64,000 nt of DNA from Arthrinium phaeospermum (taxonomy: Eukaryota > Ascomycota > Sordariomycetes > Amphisphaeriales > Apiosporaceae), in assembly GCA_006503535.1 (NCBI GenBank), contig QYRS01000012.1, positions 558,001 through 622,000 on the forward strand, given 5' to 3'. The position numbers and the translations under genes were made by a program. Shown in pieces: positions 61,284-64,000 of this stretch (positions are counted from its first letter, which is position 1; each line of letters starts with the position of its first letter). The notes under the pieces were generated by a model, which was given only the letters and a program-made list of their open reading frames with translations, was not told where the DNA came from and did no database searches.

Positions 61284-62555
61284 TCATGGCCCTTCCGCCG
61301 GTATTTCTGGCCTCTTCGCCCCGTATTCCGCTTCCTCAGCTTCGACGGCAGCCAGCCACAGCATTGCTACATCTGTGCTCTCTGAGTCGTTTTCGAACGT
61401 CTCGATCGTTTTGGCCTGGCTCTCTAGCAGCTCAGCGGATCTCTTTTTCGATGACGGTCTTGGGGCTTCGTCCTTCGGGTTCTGTGTGAGCACCCCATTG
61501 TCGGCAGGCGCATTCTTTTTCCCCTCATCCGGGATTTGGCTCCTGAGCCATTTGGCAGACTTTGCATGGTTCAATTTGCATTCGAGATACGAGTGCCCTG
61601 TCCCATCTTCCCTCTCGCGGTTCCATGCCTCGAACCCCACCAAGTGCAAGAATGCATTGACAATGCGGTCTTCTAGAGGTGGGTTCTGCGCGACTCCGCA
61701 AGCATCCATTAGCAGGACAGCAATGGATAGAGTCCGGAAGTGCCAGTCCAGGTGGTCTCTCAGTCTCTTTTCAGTCAACCCTCCCGCTTTGGGATTCTTG
61801 GATGCGATGCCACCAAATCCCTGATTCCCAAGATTATCCAGACAGCAGGATGACCCGGATAGTCTCTCATGGCGGGTAACCAGCGCGCATAGCCGTGGTC
61901 GCTTAACAACTGACCGTCGAAGCATAACAAGGCCATAATAAAGACCATCACTTCGAGCGTCTCGTCGAGCGCCGTCAGCCATCCTTGCTGCGCGTCGCAA
62001 TGCTTCTCGCTTCGTTTGGGTGGCGTCAATTCTGCCAGAGACCGTAGGATAGGACCATGGGCCGTGGCAAGGGCGAGCAGGCCATGGAATCGTGTCGCTC
62101 TAAAAGCTTCTTGACACTACGAGCACGCTGGGGACGAGGCCCTTGTGTAGCCTCCCCAGACCTGGTGACCCAGAATAAGACGTTCTGCTCGACGTAGCCG
62201 AGCAGCCCTCATCGCCGTCGAAGAAGCATGATGGAGGGCCCTTGACTATGGTAGAGTCATCGAAGACCTTGTCACTAGCCTTGCTGAGCTCCGAGATCAT
62301 TCACTACGTCCTCGCGCTCTTTTTGTGACGCTTTCTGGACGAGTCGGCGAACTCCTTCGCGAAACTGTAGACCCTGGGGGCCCACTCTGTCCGTGCATCT
62401 TTCGGCGTCAAAATCAGCACGTCGCCGCCTGAACCTGTCGCTTTCCAAGATTCCATGACGCGTTTATACCATTGATCCTGTCTCATGGAGCTGGCCGAGG
62501 TAACGTGGAAGTTGTCCTTGAGAATCCTGGACAGGGAAGCGAATGACTTGTCCAT
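61284..62555 (-). pseudogene. Disrupted gene of unknown function
   Basis: Protein-like segments lie in order on the minus strand but in different frames. The start is MDKSFASLSRILKDNF (ATG at 62555, ATCGCCATGG context), then DVLILTPKDARTEWAPRVYS, an in-frame TAG-TGA pair at 62301-62306, then ISELSKASDKVFDD and GPPSCFFDGDEG. A second part has LAELTPPKRSEKHCDAQQG, WLTALDETLEVMVFIMALLC and YPGHPAVWIILG (frame of 61775-62029). It passes near 61840 into NQGFGGIASKNPKAGGLTEK, RLRDHLDWHFRTLSIAVLLM, and ends with an acidic tail GAKRPEIPAEGP. I do not recognise the family. At least three frame changes plus the double stop make it the most damaged gene in the window; sequence error, true decay or two separate genes are all possible. 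Confidence 0.55.
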
Positions 62556-62932
62556 GGCGATGGACGCGCGGTTGGGACTTTTGACGATCAAAACTGAGGT
62601 GAATGTTTAGATTAGAAGATGACATCAAAAGTGTGGTGGTAGATGCGACTGGATGCCTGCCAGGAATGGGCGGGTCTTTATAAAGGGGCTGGGACTCAGC
62701 CCCAGTGGCTGTGGCTAGCAACCAATAGCAGGGCCCCAAATGCCATAGCTCAACACTACTCGAAATGACCAATCCATTCTTCTTGGAATGGTCGTAGTAC
62801 GGCTGTAAAGCTTTGTTTGGCTTCTGGATTCATTTCGATGATGTTTTGTAAGTCAAAGTCCCGCACCTGGGCGTTGGCTTGGTGCAGCATACCTTGTCCG
62901 TGTTACGCTAATACCAGCTAGCCATGTTGATA

Positions 62933-63290
62933 CTATTTGCACGTTTCTGAAGCAAACGACATAAACAAGTAGTCGAGATATGTCGCCGTAGTTACGGTCA
63001 TGAGTATGTTTACCGCTTCATAATGTGCTACCATGATTTGAGAGAGAAACAGCGGAAGCAAACTACACAATCCGGCGAAGACCTCGCCCGGTACTTGACC
63101 TTCGTTCCTTGGTACAAACACACCAAAACCAACGATTAAGAGCAAACACGCACTATTCAAGCTAGTTTTTGTTCCCGAAACATCCAACTAAGATATAACT
63201 CACCTTCAATATGACCAGATGCTCCAGATGCGGTTCCGATCCTTGCCGATGCCGAGTCCCTTATTGAGGAGCAAAGCTGCCCGGTAATCG
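62933..63290 (-). CDS. Exon-like fragments of an unknown membrane protein
   Basis: A minus-strand open frame (63187-62933) without an ATG start encodes a hydrophobic stretch ACLLLIVGFGVFVPRNEGQV, then LCSLLPLFLSQIMVAHYEAV and NILMTVTTATYLDYLFMSFA. Immediately upstream, in another frame, is FDYRAALLLNKGLGIGKDRN. Both look protein-like and may belong to one gene split by an intron (GTGAGT at about 63204) or a frame change. No family is recognised and the exon structure is unresolved. Confidence 0.35.
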
Positions 63291-63789
63291 AACCAGATTC
63301 AGTATGAAGTGGAAGGAAGATAGGAAAGTCAGTTTTCGCAGCAGTATATGGTGTGAGGTTATGAAATCCTGAATATAGTCGGCGATACTCGGGCTATACT
63401 GATCTTCGTTTCTGCCTGGGACGCTAGATACGAATCAGAGGAACAAAAGAGAATACAAATCTCTAGACTATTTGAAGTATTGGACGCTTGTCTGGTTTCT
63501 TAGTTGCAAAAGTGAAACAATAATCACCTAGACCTAGAAACCTTCCTTGATACTGTTTTTAGAATAGCCTCTTCACTGAATATGTATATCCATGCCGATA
63601 TGTGTGTACACCATCAGTCTTCGTTCCTGGGACCTCTTGATCCCGCAATTACCATCAAGAAAGGGCCCTCATACCGTGTGTCGTCAAGGATCTTATGGCA
63701 TATAGCCGCGCCTTTTGAGCCCCGACCAGAAAGTCCCCGACCTCTCCGTACAACTATCAGGAGGACACACCTCCTTCCGATCCGCTTCA

Positions 63790-64000
63790 CCAAAATACTG
63801 ATGCTCGTTGTAAGTCGCCCAATTTCTCGTCGACGAGCACGGTCATGCCGTCGATCAGCTCCGAGTCTCGTACTGGACGTGCCAGACTTCCCGCCGCATA
63901 CGTTTCAGTCGTGGAAAGTCTTTGCGGCATCTCTCGAGGATGCGCCGCTCCATGCGTTGCGTTGGCTCGTCAATCAAGACATAGATTGCCGCCGGGATCA
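63790..64000 (-). CDS. Partial unknown gene running off the right edge
   Basis: At the right edge the minus strand is open through the fragment IPAAIYVLIDEPTQRMERRI, LERCRKDFPRLKRMRREVWHVQYETRS. Then, with one frame change near 63865, it reads ELIDGMTVLVDEKLGDLQRA and ends near 63797. The 5' part lies beyond the window. The strongly basic and acidic residue pattern and third-position bias suggest coding, but no family is recognised. Confidence 0.35.

Overview
The window comes from a filamentous ascomycete, most likely a Sordariomycete close to Sordariales/Chaetomiaceae. This is inferred from spliced genes with short 58-84 nt GT..AG introns, GC-rich coding regions in AT-richer intergenic DNA, a GH7 cellobiohydrolase with a CBM1 tail, and typical Pezizomycotina families (Opy2 membrane anchor, ras-2 GTPase, ApsA/Num1 cortical PH protein, DUF2855). 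There are no operons, phage elements, CRISPR arrays or rRNA genes.

Layout. 1.8-3.2 kb: OPY2 osmosensing membrane anchor (+). 4.7-5.7 kb: a cluster of a degenerate 29-bp palindromic-core motif. 6.2-7.8 kb: an FAD-dependent monooxygenase with a C-terminal membrane exon (-), divergent from an unrecognised Cys/His-containing gene at 8.6-9.5 kb (+). 9.5-17.1 kb: gene-poor, rich in simple repeats. 17.1-17.9 kb: ras-2 GTPase (-) with a long repeat-rich upstream region. 23.6-24.4 kb: HAD-like 2-haloacid dehalogenase (-). 27.1-28.3 kb: YrhK-like integral membrane protein (+). 28.4-37.1 kb: another gene desert, holding a 158-bp direct repeat pair. 37.1-41.2 kb: ApsA/Num1-like nuclear-migration protein (+). 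42.4-43.3 kb: OTU deubiquitinase (+). 43.9-45.4 kb: PRO2-type gamma-glutamyl phosphate reductase (+). 46.1-47.5 kb: DUF2855 protein (+). 48.8-49.9 kb: unrecognised spliced gene (+). 50.6-52.8 kb: conserved helical protein (+). 55.5-56.9 kb: GH7-CBM1 cellobiohydrolase (+). 57.9-59.8 kb: MFS sugar transporter (-). 60.15-60.68 kb: tandem 265-bp duplication. 61.3-62.6 kb: disrupted unknown gene (-). 63-64 kb: exon-like fragments (-).

Two themes stand out. First, ten genes between 23.6 and 62.6 kb can be read only by allowing frame changes, most of them equivalent to one missing base and several in homopolymers. This looks like indel-type sequence error rather than ten decayed genes, and anyone using ORFs here will get wrong proteins. 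Second, the cellobiohydrolase lacks about 75 residues of its catalytic domain in addition to frame changes, so it may be truly defective or misassembled. It lies tail to tail with the sugar transporter, a plausible plant-biomass pair.

Biological candidates for follow-up are a row of dynein-light-chain-like TQT motifs in the ApsA homologue, the 29-bp motif cluster at 4.7-5.7 kb, two unrecognised protein families (8.6 kb and 48.8 kb), and the repeat-flanked broken locus at the right end. I found no clearly new multi-gene system.
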